This document shows, piece by piece, positions 35,479 through 46,684 of a stretch of 64,000 bases of DNA. The first letter of the stretch is position 1; each line of letters begins with the position of its first letter. A model generated the notes under the pieces. It had not been told where the DNA came from. It did no database searches and was given only the letters and a program-made list of their open reading frames with translations. Location of the stretch: contig NC_090290.1 in NCBI RefSeq assembly GCF_037392515.1, positions 620,001 to 684,000 of the forward strand, read 5' to 3'. A program made the translations under genes and the position numbers. The stretch comes from Haliotis asinina. Taxonomy: Eukaryota > Mollusca > Gastropoda > Lepetellida > Haliotidae.

Positions 35479-37254
35479 AGGTAGGCAAATCTTGCTAAGT
35501 ATTTTTATATTTTGTATAAATATGGATGAATTTTAACAAGGATTTACATATGTTTTGTTTACGGCGCTGGCTTTGCATTGTAATTGCGTTTGAATATTCT
35601 TTTAATAGAAGGTTATGTGGAGTTCCCCACTGAGGACAAATTCATATACATGTAACTGTATTTTTCGAGTTTTGTTATTACTATATCTATGACGCCTGTT
35701 GTGTTGATACCAGCCATGTTGGTGGTCAAACTGAAGTAGTTCGGCAAAGGCATTTTCAATACAAATTGATGGTGTCTAATGTTATGTATTGTCCAAATGC
35801 GAGGTTTTCACGTAGTCATGGTAAAAATATAAATTCCATCGTGTGTATGACGGCAAAGGTTATATGCAAGTTCAGATAGTTATCACATATCGCGTACACT
35901 ATATCTTCATACTCTCTCCGTGAGTTCTCCGTGAGTGTTTAACTTACTACTGCTGAAATAAATGTTTTTATCATTTTTAGTGGATGAAAACAAAACAGAT
36001 TCTTTTACTAAACCGATTCAGCGTTTTGATAGCTCTACTGAATGTTGTAGCCACCAGTGAAGACCCGGGCTGGAACCCATGTTTGTAATAAGACGCGACT
36101 AACAAGTGGTCAGGCTACCTGACTCGGCTAAGAGGCATTCATCAGCATGACATATTTTCCACGTGGTCTGTAACCAACCATATCTGGACCAGGTAGTCAG
36201 ACTTGTGAAGAGGCTCAAGTTACACAGAATGTTAATCCATAAAGTCATCCTTGGTTCAGACAGAGGATACAGAGCGTCTCCTGTACCTCCTAAAGTACTC
36301 TTGTCACATCTGTCCTCTTCAGTATTCGGAGTCTGTCTGCCACATGCATCCTCGAGTCAGTACTCTGTTCTTGACAAACTCGGAGTCAGTCGAGCTTGTG
36401 ACTGCTTGAATATGTCCATCGTACGCCTCACCGATCTCAGCTACTCGTGTTCGGTGGTTTCATGAAGGCATTATGCACTGACCTTACTTTCTTGAATAAA
36501 CACCCATTTTCTGGTGTCCCCCGCCGTGATATTCCTGGAATATTGCTAAAAGGCGGCGTAAAACTAAACTCACTCACTCACTTGAATAAACATATTCTTG
36601 TTTCCGTCGAGATCTTCCCTGGGTGTGTCTAGATTTGAAGTTAAACATGCGTATGTGATGTACTTTAAACACATATTGACAATACAGGCGCCTTTTGGTT
36701 TTACTGACCAGGACAAGTACATCCTAACACTCAGTGAACAGTACACGTACACACTGACACTTGGTGACACTCAGGTACGCCCTGACACACAATTAACGGA
36801 TCTGTGGAGGTACGCCCTGACATACGATGACCTGACCTGTGGAGGTACACCCTGACACACGATGACCTGACCTATAGAGGTACGCCTTGACATCTGTCAA
36901 GCTCAGCTAAGTGAGAGTTCTTGGTGTCCCCTGTCAGCAGATATTGAGCACTTCAAACTAAAGTCTTGACAGGATATGTTTACAGTGCATTGTCGAACAA
37001 ATGGGCTTGAGGTGTCTGTGTTGGGTGGTTATGCAGCTCTAGTGTTTTATAAAACTAATCCCGTAATAGATAGGTATTATTTTACTACGTGTGATAGACA
37101 TGGCGTCTATTTTGCTGATGATCTCTTTAGAGCTGAGTAATGAATTAAGGTAAGCAACGTGCTGAGATTAAATCGGTAATATAAACATGCATGGGAAATG
37201 TTGGCCGTCACAAATTATTGGCATAATGAATGGAAATGTACATCCAACCAGTGG

Positions 37255-37425
37255 AACTGTCCAACCAGGGGTTGACGTTAGGATCTGACAATGTTCAGTG
37301 TGGCTGCCCTGTCCAACCAGGGGTTGACGTTAGGATCTGACAATGTTCAGTGTGGCTGCCCTGTCCAACCAGGGGTTGACGTTAGGATCTGACGCCATCT
37401 GTTCAATGTGGCTGTCCTGTCCAAA
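37255..37425 (+). repeat. 52-bp tandem repeat, three copies
   Basis: Unit starts gtccaaccaggggttgacgt and ends cagtgtggctgccct. The third copy carries an insertion (gccatct). Confidence 0.9.
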
Positions 37426-38136
37426 GTTGCAATGTCTGACGTTGGTCGTTTAACGCCGCACCCAGCAGTATTCCCGTTATATGGCCACAGTCTGCTAATA
37501 ATACCAGTCTGGACCAGACAATACTGTGCTCAACAGCATGGGCACCGATCTACGCAACTGGGATACGATGACAAGTCAGCGACTAAACTCACTCACTCAC
37601 CCACTTTAACCCGAATATATAATGCTCTATATCGTCTGCAGTTTTCAGAAATTCATTAAATATAAGATAATATGTTGGAATTTGTAAGAAGTCGTGTTCA
37701 CTATTATGGATGGAAACTTTCACAGAGTCATTAGTCGCGCGCGATTTATATAATATTGGTAATGTATATGTTAACAAACCCTAAGTACTAACGATTTTCG
37801 TTTTGATAAAATAGTCACGTAGTTTAGGTGTATGTCTAAGACTCGTATCTCCAGTCCCAGACACACACATGTACCTTATCACACTTACTAACTGACGCCG
37901 TTTGCACTTCATCTTAATGTTAGGTAATAAAAGCGCAGACCAATAACATTAACTGTATCATGAATATATTATTTACATTATCACACTTTCGGCTTTCACT
38001 GTATGTATTTTTAATATCTTTCGATTTGTATTTCTCTCAACCACATGGTCATGTAGATACTCATTGTAAGTTTACTGTATTGCTTCCTCGCATGTTGGAA
38101 CGAAATGGTATCTCAAGTGCACTGGGTGTATTTTAG

Positions 38137-41100
38137 CTGGACGATGGTATCAATGCACGGGATAGATGTGGTCAAGGATATGACTGCTTTCAGAACATAT
38201 GCACAAGAACGGCAATGTGGGGACGACTCTCTTGTTCTTGAACTGAAGCCATACGGTAGTTTTCAGTGCTTCACGAAATGTTTGAACCTTACATACTGCA
38301 GCCATGTAAGGTTCCTCTCTAAGGACCTAGCTTGCAGGATCTGCATTCCAACGAAAGGGGGTAAACCCAAGGATCACCAGAGTAGTGAAGATTGGATTTG
38401 TTGGAAGAAAACAAGTTTGGCAAGACGGAATATTTGTATCTTTTGAGCAGGGTCACATTGTACAAATATGCACTTGCTTTAATTTTCCAGTTTATCATTT
38501 CCATAATTCCGGGTCTGTTCTGATGCTTTTCCAGCAAGCACTGTTCTAACCCTAATGTCAAAGTAATCCAATGTCAGTCGAGCACTATTCCACCATTCCA
38601 TAGCACTCTTCTAACCCTAATGTCAAAGTAATCCAATGTCATTCAAGCACTATTCCACCATTCCACAGCACTCTTCTAACCCTAATGTCAAAGTAATCCA
38701 ATGTCATTCCAGCACTGTGCCAACTCTGATGCAACACAATTCCAGGACTATTGCACTACCATGTAAACACTATTCCAGAATTTCTGCACTACCATGTAAA
38801 ACTATTCCAGGACTACTGCACTACTGCACTACCATGTAAACACTACATTAGTCCAATACCCGAGCTTTCACACTCAGTTATGAAAGAGTTCTACCATAAC
38901 AGCGATTGCCGTTGTGACAAATCTTTCAACGAATATTTACCAGACCTTTTCTATTTCAGGCTCAGAATGTTTGCTCGGGGTGTCAGCCCAAGTGCAACTG
39001 CCTATTGTCTCGAAGTGGCGAATCAAAATGTGTCCCCTATGGTATGTTGGAAAGTTAATACCCTGCAGACTGACGTCTCATGTTTTCAATTAATATGGAA
39101 AAAGGAAATCTCGATGAAAAAAAGAAAAGATATTGCATATTACCTGTCACGAGTGAATACATTGTAAGTTCTTGAGCTTTACTGGGAAAAATTCCAATGG
39201 ATGATTTTGAAATATATCGTCTATGACGTCAAGACCGCCTAGGTACCTTTGGCATATTAAGATCTGAACAAGACAGAGCTTTGTGACACAAGCTCTTAAC
39301 GATTTAATCATTAATTAGCGAATTCCATATTGAAAATCGAATGGCCGATGTCCATGTCACTTTACTGCATGATGACGTTGGTGTGAAGAGCTACAGCGTT
39401 CCGAAACTTGGTATGTTGGAAAGTTAATACCTTTGCAGACTGACGTCTCATGTTGGGTTAATATGGAAAAAGGAAATCTCGGTGAAACACAGAAAAGATA
39501 TGGCATACTACCTGTCACGAGTGAATACAAGATGACGTTAGTGTGAAGAGCTGCAGCGTTCCGCCACTTGTTGTTGGGAAAACGGTAACGTTATGTTTTC
39601 AGATGGATCAAGGTTTAGGTTGGACTTGACCGGGGCAACAGAGTGTAGCGTAGTCGAAATTAGAGTGACAACGACCTTTTGGGGAGTGTTTATAGAGTGA
39701 GTGAGTTTAGTTTACGCTGCACTGAGCAATATTATAGCTATATGGCGGCAGCCCATAAATATTCGAGTCCGGACCAGACAAACCAGTGATCAACATCATG
39801 AGCATCGTAGCCTACTTGCTACATGTTTACTCCCGGTACCAGATTTCCGATGACAAGCGCATATTCAAGAACCAGTTCTGGTTCCAAATTGCACGATCGC
39901 CAAATAGGACTTTACTAGACCGGCCAAGGTGTATATTCATGCTTGGCTGTCACAGTTGATAACAGTCGTAATAGTTGATTAATCTGGGGATGTTTATATC
40001 GGAAATTTGTTATTTCTGCACGGATTATCGGTTACTTACTGTCATCGGACAACCATGAGACCACCCAAAAAGGCATAAAAGGTGTTTGTCACCGGAAGGA
40101 AGTACCAAACAACGTAGGGTCTGGCGAAGTGCCGTGATCTACTTTTGGCCCCTATTTGGTCAGTCATTTATCACCTATTAATCTAATCATCATTTTCTTC
40201 CCACAGAGGTTACTCCTGTCATATCTTCCTACGTAACCTCTGTTCTAATACGGCCCTTTCATGGTGCAAGTGTTCAAGACTCGCGATTGGAGACATTCAG
40301 ATTTAATTGTGCAATCAGCGACCTTGTTTCAAGAGTGATCATTCGCAAGATCTCGATAATTTCCGAATGCTTTGGGAAAACTTGCCACTACCAGTTTTTG
40401 TTTCTACAAACACATCTTGGCGATTGATGCCTGCACTCTCTATTGCCAGTTTCTGATTTTCAGTTAAACATGAAATACCGAATCTTCCCTTCGCACTTGA
40501 TGAACCAACACCATGGGGGCCGCCATATTGAACTAAGTCTATTCAACGCGTGTTCCGATTGGATAGTAACAAGGGACAAAATTCCTGTTGCGATTTTTTT
40601 GCCGCAAGGGGATTTCTCGATGACCAGGAAATATGGCCGTATTAGAACAGAGGTTACGTAGGAAGATATGACAGGAGTAACCTCTGTGGGAAGAGAATGA
40701 CTCGTCACGGACATATAACATTATACTTTAGGAGAATATCCGCTATCAACAGTATCAGTTTATGGCTGTCCCTGTCCGACTAGCTGGGCAATCTCGTGCT
40801 GCAAGTTATCACTTTACAAACTACAGTAAAGTTTCGCGTGGTTGAAGTACGCTTCAAATATCTACCTTGAGTTAAACACACGATGCATTAGCATCGCCAG
40901 TGTTTGCTCTTTTGATTTTCAAGACATAAAAGGGATTCTTTCAAAACATATTTCTCAGGATAATAAATATTTTTCCGCTCTTATTTTCAGAACCGCAATT
41001 ACCAAAGAACGAAACAACACCTGTGCGGCAGTCATTTCACACAACAAAGAAAGGTAACTGTTTGTTGCATTTGTGATAGATTGTAAGTGACGTGTGTTAA

Positions 41101-43198
41101 ATTCATACCGAGCAATGGGATGTATGTAAACCCTTTGGTTACACGTTGGAGCTTGGGTTGGGTAGTCTAATGGTTAAAGTCACGCTGAAGGCCCGGGTTC
41201 AATATCCCACGTGAATACAATGTGTCAAGACTATTTCTGGTGCCCCCTCCGTGGTTGACTCCGGTCGTATGTCATTTACCTTCCTGTATTTCCCATAAAC
41301 TATTTGCTGAGCTACCTCCTTTGCTTTCATTCAGCCGCTACGTTAGACGTAAGACTGGTCATTTTTCTGCCTGTACAACCCTATTTGCGCTACAGTTTGC
41401 CTGTGAACCAAAGTAAATAATATACAGCGTTAGAGATATTTAAATGCACAAACACAATAAACATCATCAATAATATGGACTGAATACTAAAATAGAAAAG
41501 AATTGCGGCCTGTTACAACGTCAACATTCTTCATTACAGATTTCAAAAACAACTGGGAAACCATCCCAGCGAAAGACCATGTGGAAGGTGAGGTATTGTG
41601 TTTAACATGGAGCCCGACTACTGCCAGCACCTTCTACTTTCTTAGGCCTTCTCATCGTGGTGAGGATATCGGAATCTACATTTTAAACACAAATGCGTCT
41701 CAGAGACAGAATACCAAGAGGCCCGTTGCATCCATTAGTCCTTCAAAACTGAAATTAGGATGGTTAACAACGCTGGACGCCGGACTGTGTATGAATGACA
41801 CCTATTTGTTATGCATTTATCTGTTTGGCGAGACCCAAACGGGTCAGCTGTATTTACTTTCCTTTCTTGAAACCGACAACAAAACAACTGGACTGGCCGT
41901 GGAAAAGGAAGGGCCAGTAATGACAAGGTATGTACATCCTGTGATTGATTGATCTTGGAAATGAGCCTTCAGGGTTAATGCCTTTGACCTTTCCTCAGCG
42001 TCTACATAACGTGAAATCAATTAGTGAGCAATGGACTCTTGTCTCCTTTGCAAACCTTTAAAATTGATTCATTTCTGCTAAAGTGGACACCACATAAAAC
42101 CCAAAGTTTTGATGAAAAAACTTTTTTAGTTGTACAGGAAGCCCAGTTTCTTGATACTATTTTCGATCACCACCCGAACTTCTCACCACATATTAAATGT
42201 TTAAAAAATGCGTCTTTGTAAATGTGTATTAATAAACAGCGGTCTGATGTGGTTTTCCTTATTACTGAATGTGTTTTGACTTGTTAAACGCATTTTTAAC
42301 CATTTTAATGTGCACAAACCACGTCAGACCTTACGTCGGATAGCTAGTTCTCACGTGGTTCACGTGGTTCACCATGGACCAAGTTGCTGCAAGGTATTTG
42401 ATGTGAGGAACGAACCAACTGATTGTCTAAAACACTTCGGGTATGCGCTTTTGAAATGAATGAATTATTCAACGGTCTTGTTACTAGTCCAGCTATGTTA
42501 GTTATCCAGCCATTCCTCATGCTCCCTTGAATGGAATCTACCTTTAGTTGTTGACTATTTGAAGCTTGTTTTATATGTTGTATTATCTATGGTTTTACAG
42601 TCACCTGATGGGTTTACATCTGTATCTGTGATATGATTGCTTTTCCGCTTTCATTAGACTGTGTTCATCATCAGTGGTAACATTACGGTCAATAAGAATG
42701 GGACCAAATTGTTCTAGGTTGTGAGATTACATTTTTATTTTACAGAAACCACGCAAAACTAGGAAATTTACGTTTATTCGTGTGCAACAGGATCTTTGGC
42801 AAAGCAGTGTATACCAAGAAATCTGGCAAAATGTGGAAGTACCTAATTGAGGGGAGCTTGGATGGATTTACGTTGAAAGAGTCACTAAAGAGCGATCTTG
42901 CCTGTGCATTTACTCAGATCAAATGGAATAAAGACGGGTCACTGGCCTTTGCCTGCAATAGTTTTGACTTCTTCCTGATCGAGTATGTTAATAATTGTGA
43001 ACGTGTTCTCATCAAAATTCCCAAGGTTTGGTCGGGAAGCTTTACAAGTGTATGGAGCGACACGTCACTTTTTGCAGTGACAAAAGGAGTATTTCCAAAA
43101 TGGCACGTATATAAATTTCACCTCTCAAAAGGTACGATTATTGTTTAATTATACGCATGTTTGTTTCAGTGTTTTATATTGGAGAACTTTGCTCGTGA
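38137..43198 (+). CDS. Multi-exon protein: apple/PAN-like and Cys-rich N-terminal exons, unrecognised C-terminal domain
   Basis: Exons with matching phases: 38960-39041 (Cys-rich, EGF-like: NVCSGCQPKCNCLLS), 40991-41053 (linker, PQLPKNETTPVRQ), 41540-41927, 42746-43131 and 43170-43198 (ends in a TGA). These five join in one frame for 315 residues. The two long exons give a Trp/aromatic-rich domain (VLCLTWSP, TQIKWNKDGSLAFACNS, SGSFTSVWSDTSLFAVT) that hints at beta-propeller blades but matches no family I know. Upstream, an exon at about 38137-38430 encodes a PAN/apple-like pattern (QCGDDSLVLELKPYGSFQCF, then C-x6-C-x10-C); its splice ends could not be fixed, and another frame there also reads Cys-rich (RCGQGYDCFQNIC). 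A signal-peptide exon was not found. Likely secreted. Confidence 0.55.
38540..38845 (+). repeat. Tandem repeats between candidate exons
   Basis: Three copies of a roughly 67-bp unit (taatgtcaaagtaatccaat, then gcactattccaccattcca), followed by shorter repeats of actattccag and gcactaccatgtaaac. Confidence 0.85.
39360..39575 (+). repeat. Partial duplication of the Cys-rich exon's 3' flank
   Basis: Phrases ggtatgttggaaagttaata, ctgacgtctcatgtt, atggaaaaaggaaatctcg and acctgtcacgagtgaataca recur from 39041-39165 at 39410-39530, and gatgacgttggtgtgaagag recurs at 39370 and 39532. These are local duplications. Confidence 0.75.
40191..40699. mobile_element. MITE with 59-bp perfect terminal inverted repeats
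   Basis: 40197-40255 is the exact reverse complement of 40635-40693, extended by a further 6 bp with one mismatch at each end. The element is about 509 bp with no transposase. Its interior contains the uninterrupted counterpart (40431-40461) of the Polinton insertion site. Superfamily not assigned. Confidence 0.9.
41155..41240 (+). repeat. tRNA-derived SINE head
   Basis: A-box-like ggtagtctaatggttaaag and a good B-box gggttcaatatccc, 30 bp apart. A similar head occurs at 54535-54600 (gggttcgactctccc) and, in reverse, at 62220-62330. Confidence 0.6.
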
Positions 43199-43639
43199 GC
43201 CTTCTTCAAACGCGAGACTCGAGAAGATCAAGGCTAGAATTACACTGACTGTTCCAGTCCACTATGGGACAGGATACCGGATGGTACAGGATGATATTGT
43301 CATTGGGTCTAGAAAATGGTGTTGGAATTTGGAATGTACATGTACAGATATCGGATACTTCGATGTTTAAGTGATGAAAACTACCGGGACCAACAAAATG
43401 TGTCGGAATGTGTCAGAGATTCTCGGATAACTGAGATTGTCGGATGATCATACAGGTTCCACTGTTTAGGTATACGGCCACCATTGATCGTCCCCCTTCA
43501 CTGCCAGTATACGGTCGTTAAGGTTTAGGGTTAGTGTTAGGGTTAGGCTTACCTTAAGTCAGAGTAATCCGACTACATCCAGTAGGTTTTGTTCGTCCTT
43601 CAGGACTCGTCGGTGAAGGTTGGTTCCGCTAAAGGAAAC

Positions 43640-44015
43640 TGCAGACGTTTTACGGTTGTTGTCCCTGGCGTATACGTGTTGCTTGTCGGTTGTTGTAATG
43701 GGACTTATGACTTGTTGGTTGTTGTCCGGGGCATATCAGTTGTTGGTTGTCCTTGGCGTATCACTTGTCATTTTTTGTCTTTGGCGTATCGCTTGTCGGT
43801 TGTTGTCCTTGGCGCATCGCTTGTTGGTTGTCCTTGGCGTATCACTTGTCATTTTTTGTCTTTGGCGTATCGCTTGTCGGTTGATGTCCTTGGCATATCA
43901 CTTGTCGATTGGTGTCCTTGGGGTATCGCTTGTCGGTTGATGTCCTTGACGTATCGCTTGTCGGTTGATGTCTTTGGCGTATCGCTTGTCGGTTGATGTC
44001 CTTGGCGTATCGCTT
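43640..44015 (+). repeat. 28-bp minisatellite
   Basis: About 11 imperfect copies of ttggcgtatcgcttgtcggt followed by tgatgtcc. It ends where the Penelope-like fragment starts. Long frames on both strands are repeat artefacts. Confidence 0.9.
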
Positions 44016-44029
44016 AATACATTGGAGAC

Positions 44030-44516
44030 CCCTCAAGCCTTCTGCATCACCCATCAGAGTAACCATACCCTACCTTGGCCCCATCAGTCATCAAATATCA
44101 CGCCTCATCAAGACCAAAGCCAGCATCGATGTCACCTTCTCCAGTGGCAAGACCATCAAGACCTACCTAAAAGCCACCGGTAAAGGACCCAGCTGTGAAC
44201 ACTCTAACCCGAGAGGATGCATCTACCAGATCCCTTGCAACTGTGGCGACCTATACATTGGAGAAACGCTGAGACCAATCAACACCAGAATGAAGGAACG
44301 CCAGACCTCAGTCAGCAATCGGCCATCTCTGAACACATTCTCAAGAACCCTGGACATTCAATTCGATGGGAGGACACTAGGATACTATGTAACAACAACT
44401 GGCGCCAAAGGAAACTGCAAGAGGCCATCGAGATCCGGAGACAGAAACCAGTCATCAACCGTGACCAAGGAGTGCACCTACCAAGTGCCATGGGACTTAT
44501 TGATAAATTAATCTGA
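44030..44516 (+). pseudogene. Penelope-like element 3' fragment with GIY-YIG endonuclease
   Basis: Encodes a GIY-YIG-type endonuclease block: CIYQIPCNCGDLYIGET with the downstream Arg helix (RPINTRMKERQ), preceded by the linker typical of Penelope-like reverse transcriptases. The rest of the domain (SAISEHILKNPGHSI, KLQEAIEIRRQKPVIN) continues in another frame, so there is a frameshift near 44310-44330. The reverse transcriptase is absent, so this is a 5'-truncated dead copy. The sequence to about 45360 is probably its 3' tail, interrupted by the 24-bp array. Confidence 0.85.
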
Positions 44517-44596
44517 TCTATCTGTGTACATTCTATCTATGTAATTCATGTATAGCCAGTCTACCCCTGTAATCCTTTCTACTTGTGTTTGTACAT

Positions 44597-44998
44597 CATC
44601 AACCCTCATGTAAACATGCTCATCAACCCTCATGTAAACATGCTCATCAACCCTCATGTAAACATGCTCATCAACCCTCATGTAAACATGCTCATCAACC
44701 CTCATGTAAACATGCTCATCAACCCTCATGTAAACATGCTCATCAACCCTCATGTAAACATGCTCATCAACCCTCATGTAAACATGCTCATCAACCCTCA
44801 TGTAAACATGCTCATCAACCCTCATGTAAACATGCTCATCAACCCTCATGTAAACATGCTCATCAACCCTCATGTAAACATGCTCATCAACACTCATGTA
44901 AACATGCTCATCAACCCTCATGTAAACATGCTCATCAACCCTCATGTAAACATGCTCATCAACCCTCATGTAAACATGCCCATCAACCCTCATGTAAA
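44597..44998 (+). repeat. 24-bp minisatellite, about 17 copies
   Basis: Unit catgctcatcaaccctcatg + taaa, almost perfectly conserved, with one cactcatg variant. It keeps open frames in all phases because the unit length is divisible by three. It lies inside the 3' part of the Penelope-like fragment. Confidence 0.97.
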
Positions 44999-45294
44999 TC
45001 ATGTCCCCAATCATGTGTTATGTAACATCATCCAATCATGCGTAATGTATCACCATTGGCTTCCATCCTTATCCCCAATCATGGACATCGTCCTTATCCC
45101 CTATCTGTGTTATGTAAACATCATCCAATCAAGTGTAATGTATTACCATTGGCTTCCATCATTGTTATCATAACCGTCAGCTTCCTATCAGTGCTTGTTT
45201 ATACTGGCTTCCAGTTTTCGTTAATTCATTCCACTTGTGACTTTGTTATTGTTTTACCTGTACATATAAATATAGCTCTGTACCCCATTCTCAA

Positions 45295-45365
45295 TCACCT
45301 GATGAAGGAGTAAGCATTAACTCCGAAACGTTGTGTTCTCATATAAAGAAGTTGATATCCATAAA
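45295..45365 (+). ncRNA. Hammerhead-like core motif in Penelope tail (tentative)
   Basis: CTGATGA, an inverted pair GGAGT/ACTCC, then GAAAC, in the order of a hammerhead ribozyme core, at about 45299-45330. Penelope-like elements are known to carry such ribozymes. Here an extra A follows CTGATGA, stem III is at best 2 bp, and I could not find a pairing stem I, so this is probably a decayed or non-functional version. Confidence 0.25.
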
Positions 45366-45369
45366 AAGT

Positions 45370-46684
45370 CTTCTCAACCAGGAGTTTGTGATGCCGCATG
45401 TGTAGAAGATCAAACGTTTTGCTTTGCGATCGTGGAATCTTATGTTTGTCATTCTTTGATCTGCGGCGAACATATGACCGAATGTGATCCGAGTTAATTT
45501 CGACTACGATGTGATAAGCACTAGTTTATACATCATTATCAGTGTTGGTCATAGGTTTGAAAAGTGTGGAATATTAGATGGAGACGAATACTTCGACTTT
45601 GCCACAAGTGGCAAGCTTTTGTCACACTGTATGTGAACGCGAAAATACAAATTCGACGAGAACAACTGCACACACATTTTCTTGGGGCAAACCTGATATA
45701 AATGGGTTTTGTTTCTGTCTCTTTGTATGTGTACTGTCGTTCTAATTACGGTTTGAGATTTTCATGGTCATGTTTATTCTACTGCTTTGTGTCCAGCTTA
45801 ACTTGAATATATTGACCTGTTTGTCATCGTCATGATTGCTGGAACAAATGCTCATTGTAAATGTGATTGCAATAAATAAATAAATATATTCATTGCAAAA
45901 TGAGGTTGACAAATTGTTGGTTGTTACTTTTTAGAAAATGAGTTCTGTTTCCCTCAAAGGCTCATTTTATGGTTTTATGGTTACATCGCCACCAGTCACT
46001 TGTTGGATGCCAAGGTGATATGTGGCCTACAACATTTGTTGGAAGCCAAATGATATGTTGCCTACAACACTTGTTGGATCAATATTTTAGTGTGAAAACA
46101 ATTAAGAATCTTTTTAACCAGGTTAAGTATCATTTCCAAAATTAATTGGAGTTTTAAAAAAAGAATTAAATCGCTTGAAATGTTTTGATAAATATGATTT
46201 GTAAATGTTAAAAAGACCAATCGCCAGTGGCTGAGGTGATGGTGTAAATCCAGCTAAGGTCCATGCGGGAAGCAAAAGTATTGTAAGTCTCCATGTTGAC
46301 CTACCTTCAGTTTTACATATATTTGTGGTAATTTAGCTATCCCTGTCCACTTGATTACGGATTTTAATAATTGAACCTTGTGTATGAACACTCTCTTTGA
46401 GTGACGTCTGACATGATGCTGATGGGACGTACAATCGCAACTCACTCACTCACTCTATACGATGGCTTTCAATCACTGCATAAACAATGTGAAATAAACA
46501 ATGACCTTTTAATTATGCTTTGGCATTAAATATGACAAATACCTTGCAAAATAAGCAACATCTCTTATCAGGAAATGTGTCAAAAGACCCATCAGACCCA
46601 CGAATTAGGAAAAGGTTTCTGAAAGTTTCAGGAAATGTGAGCATTTACTGAATGAATGAGGAAGTGTGCACATGTCCAAACTAT
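45370..46684. other. Gene-free stretch
   Basis: AT-rich. A short duplicated phrase (acaacacttgttgga and similar) occurs at 45990-46085, and the SINE-like actcactcactc tail at 46440-46455. No gene supported. Confidence 0.4.

Noticed and set aside
44508..45173. Repetitive proteins (MRVDEHVY / INPHVNML / HQPSCKHA)
   Set aside because: All three come from one 24-bp satellite read in different frames.
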